From Porcincola sp945869225 (GTDB taxonomy: Bacteria; Bacillota; Clostridia; Lachnospirales; Lachnospiraceae), in assembly GCF_052118625.1 (NCBI RefSeq), contig NZ_JBQKGW010000022.1, positions 1 through 41,247 on the forward strand: a DNA stretch of 41,247 nt, read 5' to 3'. Of the stretch, positions 22,867-29,567 are shown in pieces. Both the position numbers and the translations under genes were made by a program. The notes beneath the pieces are model-generated. The model saw only the letters and a program-made list of their open reading frames with translations, did not search any database and was not told where the DNA came from. Numbering within the stretch: the first letter of the stretch is position 1; each line of letters starts with the position of its first letter.

Positions 22867-24483
22867 TCAAAATGTGATCAGCCCTCGGCTGTCGTAAACA
22901 CTCTCTGCTTGTTCCTGCCGAATACAGCGATCCAGCGCCATAATCGATGCAACGATACCGTCGATCTTTTCCGGTGACTTTGCCTTGGTCGGCTTGATGT
23001 TATCGGCAGCGTCCCGATCTACTACCACGTTCAGGGCCATCCACCGAAGGACCGGATTACCACCGTGGATGATCTTTCCTTCCATCATCAGTTTGTAGAA
23101 CTCCTTGGTCGGGGCGGACATATCTTTGAAGCCCTGTCCAAAGGGCACCATCGTCAAGCCGTCATCCTGCAGGTTGATAATGAGCTGGGTCGCATTCCAC
23201 CTGTCGACCGCGATTTCCTTGATGTTGTAGATCTTGTAGAGATCCAGGATGAACTTCTCGATGAAGTTGTAGTCGATCACATTTCCTTCCGTCGCCTTCA
23301 TGTATCCCTGCTTTACCCAGACATCGTAGGGAACAGAGGCCCTTCGCACCCGGATTGGAATGGTGTCCTCCGGAACCCAGAAGAACGGCAGGCAGATGTA
23401 CTTCTCCCTCTCATCCCTCGGTGGAAACATCAGAACCAGTGCGGTGATGTCGCCGGTGCTGGAAAGGTCTAGACCTCCATAGCACTCATGACCCTTGAGC
23501 GAGTCCAGATCAATCGTCTCATTGCCCTGATCAAAGACCTGCTCCGGAATGAAGGCGGTCGTTGAAGATACCCACATGTTGAGTCGGAGCTGCTTAAACA
23601 CCGCCTCCTCCGCCGGATTTTCCATTGCCTCGTGGTAATGCTCCCGGACACGTTCAATGTCAATCGTCTGCCCGAGACTTGGATTTGCTTTGTACCAGTT
23701 CTTCTCATCGTGCCAGTCCTCATCATCTTCCAGTCCGTAGACAACTGGATAAAACGTATGATCTACACGCTGCCCGGAGAGGATGTCTTTTGCCTTCTGG
23801 TGCAGCTCGTAGCAGATCGAGTTCTTATCGGTTCCTGCAGTCGTAATCAGGAAATACAACGGCTGCTCACGGGCATCACCAGAGCCTTGCGTGAGTACAT
23901 CGAAGAGTCTTCTAGTAGGTTGCGCATGGACCTCATCGAACACAAGACCAGAAACATTCAGGCCGTGTTTCGTTCCCACCTCTGCGGACAGCACCTGGTA
24001 GAATCCGGCATTCGAGTAGTTCACAATTCGCTTGCTGGCGGCCATGATCTTGGAGCGCTTTAAAAGCGCCGGTGTCATATTTACCATCTGGTGGGCGACA
24101 TCAAAAACGATCGACGCCTGCTGGCGATCCGCGGCGGCACCATAGACTTCTGCGGATGGTTCGTTGTCCGCATACAGCAGGTACAGGGCAACTGCGGCGG
24201 CAAGCTCCGACTTTCCATTCTTCTTGCCAATCTCGATGTAGGCTGTCCGGAACTGCCGGTTTCCGTCTGGCTTTACGATTCCAAAGAGATCCCGGATGAT
24301 TTTCTCCTGCCAAGGGAGGAGCCAGAAGCGTTTTCCGGCCCACTTGCCTTTGGTATGCCGGAGCATCTCGATGAACTTCACCGCCCGGTCTGCTTTGACC
24401 TTGTCATAGTGAGATGTTGGAAGCATGAATTTTGTCGGCTGGTAATCGGTCAGCTTTGGCATATCATTGGGACGTTTCTCCAT
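22867..24483 (-). CDS. Terminase large subunit
   Basis: A 538-residue packaging motor and nuclease. The ATPase domain has Walker A GKKNGKS (residues 86-92) and Walker B LVFDEVH (acidic pair 183-184). The nuclease domain starts near GGLDLSSTGDITALVL (first metal-binding Asp) and includes EIAVDRWNATQLI. It belongs to the HK97/Terminase_1 group that works with P27-type small subunits. Its ATG overlaps the small-subunit stop (TAATG). Confidence 0.96.
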   Translation of the reverse strand: MEKRPNDMPKLTDYQPTKFMLPTSHYDKVKADRAVKFIEMLRHTKGKWAGKRFWLLPWQEKIIRDLFGIVKPDGNRQFRTAYIEIGKKNGKSELAAAVALYLLYADNEPSAEVYGAAADRQQASIVFDVAHQMVNMTPALLKRSKIMAASKRIVNYSNAGFYQVLSAEVGTKHGLNVSGLVFDEVHAQPTRRLFDVLTQGSGDAREQPLYFLITTAGTDKNSICYELHQKAKDILSGQRVDHTFYPVVYGLEDDEDWHDEKNWYKANPSLGQTIDIERVREHYHEAMENPAEEAVFKQLRLNMWVSSTTAFIPEQVFDQGNETIDLDSLKGHECYGGLDLSSTGDITALVLMFPPRDEREKYICLPFFWVPEDTIPIRVRRASVPYDVWVKQGYMKATEGNVIDYNFIEKFILDLYKIYNIKEIAVDRWNATQLIINLQDDGLTMVPFGQGFKDMSAPTKEFYKLMMEGKIIHGGNPVLRWMALNVVVDRDAADNIKPTKAKSPEKIDGIVASIMALDRCIRQEQAESVYDSRGLITF

Positions 24484-24956
24484 TACGGATCACCTCCCAA
24501 CAGCTCCTCCATCTCATCTCCTGGCGTTGGCTTCCCGGCATCTGCGATCAGGCGGGAACGGGATGCCGGAGTCAGACCGAACTCGGTCGCGAACTTTCCC
24601 ATCTGCTTCATGTAGGTCTGTGCGATGGAGACCTGCGGGACCTGTTGCCAGTAGCCAGAAGGTGTCCGGACAAGAGTGCCGTGCTCTGTGATAAACTCCT
24701 CAGCTTCCTTCCATCTTGCGTAAGACTGGCAGTATGCAGCAAAGGCAGCCATATCGACTTCGGTGAGGACACCGATGGCTTCCATCTTCTTTGCCAGCCT
24801 GTGCCATTCCTTTCTGGCATCCTTATCGAGCCACTTCGGACAGGCAGGTGCTTTCCGCTCTGGCTTTGGCTCATTCTCATTCAGTTTTCTTTTCCCGGGA
24901 TTTCCTTCCAGCTCCTTGATTGCGGTCGGAGTTGGCTTTCTTCCTCTGGTAGCCAT
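24483..24956 (-). CDS. Terminase small subunit, P27 family
   Basis: A 157-residue DNA-recognition subunit: RGRKPTPTAIKELEGNPGKRKLNENEP at the N-terminus is the P27 hallmark, then a helical core (AAFAAYCQSYARWKEAEEFI) and TEFGLTPASRSRL. It should bind cos or pac and recruit the large subunit. I place the start at ATG 24956, 8 bases after GGAGG; the longer frame reads through a terminator. That terminator ends only about 25 bases before this start, so expression needs read-through or antitermination. Confidence 0.94.
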   Translation of the reverse strand: MATRGRKPTPTAIKELEGNPGKRKLNENEPKPERKAPACPKWLDKDARKEWHRLAKKMEAIGVLTEVDMAAFAAYCQSYARWKEAEEFITEHGTLVRTPSGYWQQVPQVSIAQTYMKQMGKFATEFGLTPASRSRLIADAGKPTPGDEMEELLGGDP

Positions 24957-24981
24957 AGGGAACACCTCCTTTCTGTCCATC

Positions 24982-25006
24982 AAAAAAGGACCGCCGAAGC
25001 GATCCT
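24982..25006 (-). terminator. Strong terminator directly ahead of the terminase genes
   Basis: Minus strand AGGATCGC-UUCG-GCGGTCCT (8 bp, one G-U, stable UUCG loop; 24987-25006) followed by TTTTTT (24982-24987). It closes the accessory cluster. Confidence 0.88.
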
Positions 25007-25044
25007 GTCCCATGTGATGTATGTGTAATGCGGTATATGTGAAC

Positions 25045-25067
25045 GAGAGAAAGAGCCGTGTGGCTCT
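25045..25067 (-). terminator. Weak terminator-like hairpin after the 75-residue accessory protein
   Basis: Minus strand AGAGCC-ACAC-GGCTCT (25052-25067) followed by TTCTCTC. It is the first of two tandem terminators before the terminase genes. Confidence 0.5.
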
Positions 25068-25103
25068 CCTCCCGGAAGTTGCTTTCAATTCAGCGTTTTC
25101 TTT

Positions 25104-25331
25104 TCAGTTGAAGTTTTGCAGGATGGCAAGGAGCGCAAGCTGTGCGTTTTCCGTCTCCGGCTCGATGTCCCATCCTCTGTCGTATCTTGCGACCGGGAAG
25201 TCTCCGAGGCGAATCTCAAGCTTGCTGATCTTGCCGCCCTCAATTCCGTAGTCCTCGCTCGGCTCTCCGTAAACCTTCGCGCTGTAGGTGAATGTCTGGT
25301 TCTCGATCTTGATGCTTCCTTTGTTCCACAT
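25104..25331 (-). CDS. Small accessory phage protein (DUF7678-like)
   Basis: A 75-residue beta-rich protein: WNKGSIKIENQTFTYSAKVY, then EDYGIEGGKISKLEIRLG and ARYDRGWDIEPETENAQLALLAI. From memory this resembles DUF7678, a family of no known function in Firmicutes phages and plasmids. AAGGAGG lies 8 bases before ATG 25331. It has its own copy (A) of the conserved promoter-like module and is followed by tandem terminators, so it is probably transcribed alone. Confidence 0.75.
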   Translation of the reverse strand: MWNKGSIKIENQTFTYSAKVYGEPSEDYGIEGGKISKLEIRLGDFPVARYDRGWDIEPETENAQLALLAILQNFN

Positions 25332-25378
25332 GGTTTTTTCCTCCTTGTTTTGTTCTTGTTTGCCTTTTCCTTTGGCAT

Positions 25379-25442
25379 GTACATATATCACTCTGCAAGG
25401 CTTATATAGCAAGGAGATCAGCCGGATATGTGTCACAAAGAT
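25379..25442 (-). promoter_or_regulatory. Copy A of the conserved promoter-like module
   Basis: Minus strand: ATCTTTGT (25435-25442), 22 bases, TTGCTAT (25406-25412), 12 bases, GAGTGAT (25387-25393), then ATATGTAC. TGCTATATA fits an extended -10 element. Spacing is identical in copies B and C. Confidence 0.65.
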
Positions 25443-25513
25443 CCGCCCCGGAAACTGTGTATTTTGTACGAGGAAGAGGTCCCTTTTGCGGGGCTCTCCC
25501 TCCCTTTCCGTTT

Positions 25514-25948
25514 TCAGTTCAGTGTCATTCTGAAGGCGTGGCCCTTCTCGTAGCCTTTTCCGAAAAAGTCCTTCCGGAGGTTGACCTCGACCATCTCGCC
25601 GATCGTGCAGCCGGCCCCTTTAAAAAGCCAAAGCGTCTCGACCGCGTCCGTTGCCCGGCAGGAGTAGGTGAAGGCCTTGATGCCGTTCTCCTTCATGCAG
25701 GTGGTGATGGCTTCCACATCCCGATCCCAGATGATGTCGTCGAAGTCGAGGATCTCGTTCTCGTTGTCTCTGGAATTCCGGTAGGCTCTCCAAACCTTGC
25801 AGGCAATGTCGCCCATCTCAATGATCCGATCCTCGGCTGCCTTCGCGGCTTCTCTTGCGGCATCCCTGCCCTCTGCAGTGGTGGCTTCCTTGTAGGCTTT
25901 CTTTGCTTCTGCGATGGTGTTGTAGGTTTCTTCAAAAATGTTCGTCAT
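25514..25948 (-). CDS. Accessory phage protein (DUF7698-like)
   Basis: A 144-residue protein starting TNIFEETYNTIAEAKKAYKEATTAEGRDAA, a helical first half, then DFDDIIWDRDVEAITTCMKENGIKAFTYS and AVETLWLFKGAGCTIGEMVEV. From memory this matches DUF7698, unknown function, common in mobile DNA of Clostridia. I use ATG 25948, with AAGGAGG 8 bases before; the longer frame reads the conserved leader and is not consistent between copies. It has its own copy (B) of the promoter-like module. Confidence 0.75.
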   Translation of the reverse strand: MTNIFEETYNTIAEAKKAYKEATTAEGRDAAREAAKAAEDRIIEMGDIACKVWRAYRNSRDNENEILDFDDIIWDRDVEAITTCMKENGIKAFTYSCRATDAVETLWLFKGAGCTIGEMVEVNLRKDFFGKGYEKGHAFRMTLN

Positions 25949-25996
25949 GGCTTTGTCCTCCTTGCTTTTTGCTTGTTTGCCTTTTCCTTTTGGCAT

Positions 25997-26060
25997 GTAC
26001 ATATATCACTCTGCAGGCGATATATAGCAAGGAAATAAGCCTCATAACCTGCACAAAGAT
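25997..26060 (-). promoter_or_regulatory. Copy B of the conserved promoter-like module
   Basis: Minus strand: ATCTTTGT (26053-26060), 22 bases, TTGCTAT (26024-26030), 12 bases, GAGTGAT (26005-26011), ATATGTAC. It starts 19 bases after the stop of the DUF5049 gene. Copies A and B are also nearly identical through the following GCCAAA(A)GGAAAAGGCAAACAAG leader. Confidence 0.65.
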
Positions 26061-26078
26061 GTACCGAAAATCCTGTGC

Positions 26079-26258
26079 TTATCTGACATCTCCATGGAGA
26101 ATAAAGCGGACGTATTCGTCCCGGTGCTCCTCAATAAAGAGCACCAGATCGTAGTAGTTCCGGTCGAAGGCGAGGCGCTGCACGTAGGGCAGGTCGAACA
26201 TGTTCGTAAGGCCGCTGTCTCGAATCGCAATAATCTGTTGCCTGATCTTCTCATCCAT
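26079..26258 (-). CDS. DUF5049-type small protein
   Basis: A 59-residue protein in a frame shorter than common ORF cut-offs: it starts MDEKIRQQIIAIRDSG and continues NMFDLPYVQRLAFDRNYYDLVLFI, in parts, ending FILHGDVR. This is the DUF5049 pattern (from memory), a helical protein of unknown function. ATG 26258 lies 1 base after the stop of the DUF4314 gene, so translation is coupled. Confidence 0.8.
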   Translation of the reverse strand: MDEKIRQQIIAIRDSGLTNMFDLPYVQRLAFDRNYYDLVLFIEEHRDEYVRFILHGDVR

Positions 26259-26259
26259 A

Positions 26260-26484
26260 TCAGTCCACCACCTTCCGCACGATGTCCTCGCCGTAGATCA
26301 CGCTTAGTCCTGAACCGTTATCCCAGTGGACGAGCAAGGATCCCGTGTCATCGACGCCATAGACGATTCCTTTTGTGCCGATTGGCGGTGCCTGGATGTC
26401 GTTCATCTGAAGCAGCTCCACACGGGTGCCGTTCGGATAGATCTTGCGGAGTTCTTCAAACTCCTCTGGTCTGATTAGCTTCAT
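26260..26484 (-). CDS. DUF4314 protein
   Basis: A 74-residue small beta-barrel protein: YPNGTRVELLQMNDIQAPP, then GTKGIVYGVDDTGSLLVHWDNGS and IYGEDIVRKV. This is the DUF4314 family, whose fold resembles KOW/SH3-like barrels; function unknown. Its start overlaps the stop of the 247-residue gene (ATGA). Confidence 0.88.
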   Translation of the reverse strand: MKLIRPEEFEELRKIYPNGTRVELLQMNDIQAPPIGTKGIVYGVDDTGSLLVHWDNGSGLSVIYGEDIVRKVVD

Positions 26485-27224
26485 GCTTCCACCTCCTTTG
26501 TTGAAGCGCCGTTTCGGAAGGCGGAGCTTCCGGAGAGGTTCTTCAATAGGATCTTCCGAGCTGCCTTGAAGTCCGGTCCAATGAAGCCCATCCGAAGAAG
26601 CCAGGTGCGGAAGGCGTACTTTTCATTGTCTGTCTCTACCGGCCTCTTGCTTGCGTGCTTCAGCTCCTTCGAGAGCTTGCAAAGCTGGGTGAGAAAAAGC
26701 ATGTAGGCGTTTGTCTCTTCCGGCGTCAGCTCCCGGTCGAACCAGGGGAACTCGATCTTCTCCTCCGTGATGTTGATCCGGGTGTCGGTGATTCCGAGCG
26801 CCTTCTTGATGAGGCTCTCCTTTGCGCTGATCAGGTTTCTCAAGATTCCGACGTTTGCGGATGCAAGTGGAAGGCTGATCGTCAGCGCCGGTTCCTGCTC
26901 ATCCTCGGCTGTTTCCTTCTCTTCCTCGGTGGTGTGTTCCGGCTCGGTGGTGTGTTCCGGCTCTGTGGTCTCCGCCTGCTCGGGTTGCTTGGTCTCGGCA
27001 TCTTCCTCAGCGGTGAATCCCTTCTCGTTCAATGCTTTCATCACCATCTGCATCTTCTCCTCATCGCTGCAGCTTACCCCGCCATCCTTGTCAACCGTGA
27101 TGTCTCCGATCTCGTAGGCGCAGGTCGGCATCCGCATGTACTGTGCTTTATCTCCGGTGATCTCCTCGATCGCATGCACCAGCTCTTTTCTCTTAGTTCC
27201 TGTCAGGTTGTAGTTTGCTTTCAT
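26481..27224 (-). CDS. Accessory phage protein, paralogue of the 303-residue protein
   Basis: A 247-residue protein, unknown function. It has the N-terminal block EITGDKAQYMRMPTCAYEIG, an acidic disordered linker with tandem EPEHTT units (18-bp DNA repeats near 26928-26965), a central LPLASANVGILRNLISAKESLIKKALG block and the C-terminal KYAFRTWLLRMGFIGPDFK block. The three blocks recur in the 303-residue protein beside the recombinase, with another linker. GGAGG lies before ATG 27224. It leads an operon with DUF4314 and DUF5049 under copy C of the conserved module. Confidence 0.75.
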   Translation of the reverse strand: MKANYNLTGTKRKELVHAIEEITGDKAQYMRMPTCAYEIGDITVDKDGGVSCSDEEKMQMVMKALNEKGFTAEEDAETKQPEQAETTEPEHTTEPEHTTEEEKETAEDEQEPALTISLPLASANVGILRNLISAKESLIKKALGITDTRINITEEKIEFPWFDRELTPEETNAYMLFLTQLCKLSKELKHASKRPVETDNEKYAFRTWLLRMGFIGPDFKAARKILLKNLSGSSAFRNGASTKEVEA

Positions 27225-27250
27225 GGCGTGTGCCTCCTTTTCTTTTGGTA

Positions 27251-27314
27251 GTACATACATCACTCAGGAGCACCGGAATAGCAACTCATACTGGCAGGAA
27301 TTATGAACAAAGAT
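27251..27314 (-). promoter_or_regulatory. Copy C of the conserved promoter-like module
   Basis: Minus strand: ATCTTTGT (27307-27314), 22 bases, TTGCTAT (27278-27284), 12 bases, GAGTGAT (27259-27265), GTATGTAC. The bases between the boxes differ from copies A and B while the boxes and spacings do not, a sign of selection. Confidence 0.65.
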
Positions 27315-27345
27315 CAGGCGGAGCTTTTGGCAGATGTGTACATGC

Positions 27346-28602
27346 TCACGCGCTCTCCTCCTTCGGCATCGCCGCAATCGCTTCATCGAACGTGAGCTTC
27401 TGGCCGTCACGAAGTACATACGCATCATCGGAGTTTCCGACCTGTTCGACGTAGCGCTTTACGATGACATCCACAAACTTGGGATCCAGCTCAATGCCTC
27501 GACAAATCCGGTCGGTCTGCTCACAGGCAATCAGGGTAGAGCCGGATCCGAGGAAGGGATCCAGAACAATTCCGTTTGTCATCGAGGAGTTCCGGATTGG
27601 ATACGCCATCAGTTGCACCGGCTTCATCGTCGGATGATCCTTGGATGCTTTCGGACGATCGTACTCCCAGATGGTGGTCTGTTTGCGGTCCGAGTACCAC
27701 TCATGCCTGCCGCCTTTCTTCCAGCCAAACAGGCACGGTTCATGCTGCCACTGGTAGGGGGAGCGTCCAAGGACCAGCGCGTTCTTTTTCCAGATGCAGC
27801 AGCCGGAAAGGTAGAAGCCTGCATCCGCAAATGCTCTGCGGAAGTTCAGTCCCTCCGTATCCGCATGGAATACGTAGATGGAACCGTCATCGGCGAGGTT
27901 GTCATGCATGCAGGTATAGGCAGCAAGCAGGAACTTGTAGAAGTCCTCGTCGGCCATGTTGTCATTCAGGATCTTCCCTGCCGTCTCCTCCACGTTTACG
28001 TTATAAGGCGGGTCCGTCACGATGACATTTGCCTTCACACCGTCCATCAGTTTCTCGTAAGAAGCATGATCCGTGGAGTCACCACAGAAAACAGTGTGCC
28101 GTCCCAGGAACCAAAGGTCCCCGGCTTTGGAGAAGGTTGGATTCTTCAATTCCTCGTCCACATCAAAGTCATCCTCTTTGACTTCTTTCGACGCCACCTT
28201 GTTAAAGAGCTGCTCCATCTCCGGAGGCTCGAAGCCGGTGAGCGCCGTGTTGAAGTCAGATGCTTCAAGATCATGCAGAAGATCTGCCAGAAGGTTTTCG
28301 TCCCATGCACCGGTGATCTTGTTGAGCGCAATGTTCAGGGCCTTCTCTCTGGTCTTATCGATGTCGACGACGGCACAGGGAACCTCGGTGTAGCCGAGAT
28401 CCTTTGCTACTGTCAAACGCTGATGTCCTCCGATAATTGTCATATCGGCATTCACAACCAAAGGATCCGCAAACCCGAACTCCTGAATGGAGTTCTTGAT
28501 CTTCTCGTATTCCTTATCTCCCGATTTCAGTTTCTTTCTCGGGTTGTAGGCTGCCGGTTTCAGATCCTTCACTGGTATTGTTTTTAACGTTGCTGTCTTC
28601 AC
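27346..28602 (-). CDS. ParB-domain DNA methyltransferase (beta-class N6-A/N4-C)
   Basis: A 418-residue modification enzyme, probably protecting phage DNA from host restriction. The ParB/Srx-like N-terminal domain (about residues 1-110) has LKPAAYNPRK, IQEFGFADPLVVN and IIGGHQRLTVAKDLG. The methyltransferase has catalytic DPPYNV before the SAM-binding motif VLDPFLGSGSTL, the beta-class order. The start is set at GTG 28602 because AGGAG lies 6 bases upstream; longer frames overlap the zinc-finger gene. Whether the target is adenine or cytosine cannot be decided: DPPY is compatible with N6-adenine. Its domain architecture is common in phage methylases. Confidence 0.9.
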   Translation of the reverse strand: MKTATLKTIPVKDLKPAAYNPRKKLKSGDKEYEKIKNSIQEFGFADPLVVNADMTIIGGHQRLTVAKDLGYTEVPCAVVDIDKTREKALNIALNKITGAWDENLLADLLHDLEASDFNTALTGFEPPEMEQLFNKVASKEVKEDDFDVDEELKNPTFSKAGDLWFLGRHTVFCGDSTDHASYEKLMDGVKANVIVTDPPYNVNVEETAGKILNDNMADEDFYKFLLAAYTCMHDNLADDGSIYVFHADTEGLNFRRAFADAGFYLSGCCIWKKNALVLGRSPYQWQHEPCLFGWKKGGRHEWYSDRKQTTIWEYDRPKASKDHPTMKPVQLMAYPIRNSSMTNGIVLDPFLGSGSTLIACEQTDRICRGIELDPKFVDVIVKRYVEQVGNSDDAYVLRDGQKLTFDEAIAAMPKEESA

Positions 28603-28783
28603 GTTCTCTTCTCCTTTCCCGTTCCATCCTCTTGTTGAATGCCCAGCGGCAGCGGTTACTGCAGAAGCACCTGGGCCTGCCTCGCCGATTCCCTTCGATC
28701 GGCTTCCCACACTCCGGACAGAACCGCTTCGCACAGGACTCGAGGAACAGGGAAAGATCCTGCTTTCTTTCGATGTCTTCCAT
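28514..28783 (-). CDS. Small zinc-finger protein
   Basis: An 89-residue protein with a treble-clef type zinc site: CPECGKPIEGNRRGRPRCFC then SNRCRWAFNKR (Cys spacing CxxC...CxC...C). The C-terminal part is very basic and overlaps the methyltransferase start by 89 bp in another frame. ATG 28783 has AGGAG 6 bases upstream. Such proteins often precede phage ParB-methyltransferases and may help DNA binding, which is inference. A terminator-like hairpin is directly upstream. Confidence 0.75.
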   Translation of the reverse strand: MEDIERKQDLSLFLESCAKRFCPECGKPIEGNRRGRPRCFCSNRCRWAFNKRMERERRREREDSNVKNNTSEGSETGSLQPEKETEIGR

Positions 28784-28800
28784 ACTGTTCTCCTGTCCGC

Positions 28801-28841
28801 AAAAATGCCCGAGGCCTTGGAAACAAAGGACTTCTGGGCAT
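28801..28841 (-). terminator. Terminator-like hairpin before the zinc-finger gene
   Basis: Minus strand ATGCCC (28836-28841) pairs with GGGCAT (28805-28810), with an inner CCTT/AAGG, followed by TTTTTG. Only about 17 bases separate it from the next start codon. The plus strand also has an A-run on the other side, so it could act in both directions. Confidence 0.6.
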
Positions 28842-28869
28842 GAAAAAAGCAGTGGCGGATCTTGCTCCA

Positions 28870-29069
28870 ACACTGCCTGTAAAAGTTATCAATTTTTCAA
28901 ACAAATCCGCATTCTATGCGGATATTGCACGTGAAATGTACCTTTCCGGGACCCGTCCGGCGGCCGTCTGACCCCGGGGTATCAATTTCGCGGAAATCAA
29001 CGCAAGAGGGAGCGCCGGTCACCTGTGCCTCTAGTTTTCAGGATTATGACCTCCCCCGCCTCCACGCTT
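28870..29069. other. Non-coding GC-rich gap, candidate cos region
   Basis: 200 bases without a gene between the HNH nuclease and the methyltransferase block. It holds a perfect hairpin CCGCAT-TCT-ATGCGG (28908-28922), a GC-rich stretch (28945-28980) and the palindrome ACCCCGGGGT near 28972-28981. HNH nucleases of HK97-like phages act with terminase at a nearby cos site, so this gap is the best place in the window to look for one. Confidence 0.3.
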
Positions 29070-29429
29070 TCAGTATCGATACGTCGGATTGCTGTCCTCT
29101 CTTCCGGTCTTTTTATCGTGGCACTTCTTACACAGCGCCTGCCAGTTCGACTTGTCCCAGAAGAGCTTCTGATCTCCTCGGTGCGGAACGATGTGATCCA
29201 CAACCGTCGCAGGTGTAGCGATGCCATGCCGCAGGCACTCCTCACAAAGAGGGTGAAGTTGTAAGAACTTCTTGCTCTCCCGTCTCCATCGGCTGTTGTA
29301 TCCTCGTGCCGCGGCAGACCGTATTTCTTCCGAACGCATCCTCTTGTGTTTCTCACAGTACTTCTGTCCGGCTGGCACAAGGTTCGGACAGCCGGGATGC
29401 CTGCAGGGTACCTTTGGTTTCATCGGCAT
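29070..29429 (-). CDS. HNH endonuclease of the packaging module
   Basis: A 119-residue HNH nuclease. An N-terminal CRHPGCPNLVPAGQKYCEKHK zinc-like site, then the HNH core: LCEECLRHGIATPATVVDHIVPHRGD and LFWDKSNWQALCKKCHDKKT, with the paired CxxC zinc ligands. In HK97-like phages this protein is needed for cos cleavage together with terminase. Here methyltransferase and accessory genes lie between it and terminase. Start at ATG 29429 (MPMKPK), 8 bases after GGAGG. Confidence 0.9.
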   Translation of the reverse strand: MPMKPKVPCRHPGCPNLVPAGQKYCEKHKRMRSEEIRSAAARGYNSRWRRESKKFLQLHPLCEECLRHGIATPATVVDHIVPHRGDQKLFWDKSNWQALCKKCHDKKTGREDSNPTYRY

Positions 29430-29539
29430 GTTCGGCACCTCCGTTCCTGATTTCTCCCAAGTAAAAAGCCCCGGAGGTTTTATCCTTCGAGGCTTCATCC
29501 TATCTTCTTCGCTGACTATACCATATCACATATAGCACC

Positions 29540-29562
29540 CGGACATTTGCGGACATTTCCGG
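29540..29562. promoter_or_regulatory. Tandem 10-bp repeats CGGACATTT(G/C), possible late-activator site
   Basis: CGGACATTTG (29540-29549) and CGGACATTTC (29550-29559) stand head to tail, framed by CCGG at both ends. They lie 6 bases beyond the stop of the sigma-like gene and upstream of the HNH-terminase genes, where late activators of related phages (RinA, ArpU type) bind. An AT-rich stretch with GCTATATG and GGTATAG follows on the minus strand (about 29515-29538). Confidence 0.5.
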
Positions 29563-29567
29563 CGCAT

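Noticed and set aside
25331..25436. Longer N-terminus for the 75-residue accessory protein (and likewise at 25948-26002 and 27224-27263)
   Set aside because: The extension reads the conserved leader in different frames in different copies, and each downstream ATG has AGGAGG at good spacing.
26042..26254. 70-codon minus-strand frame in the DUF5049 position
   Set aside because: Low-complexity Ser/Thr/Cys product. The adjacent frame 26079-26258 gives a coherent DUF5049 protein with coupled start.
27334..28587. Plus-strand frame of 417 codons opposite the methyltransferase
   Set aside because: Antisense to intact ParB and methyltransferase motifs; no recognisable domain and no ribosome site.
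28997..29380. 127-codon minus-strand frame overlapping the HNH nuclease
   Set aside because: Arg-rich shadow of the HNH frame, without motifs or ribosome site.
29500..29540. Fifth copy of the TTGCTAT-N12-GAGTGAT module (GCTATATGTGATATGG)
   Set aside because: The two boxes run together without the 12-base spacer, so it does not follow the rule of the other copies.
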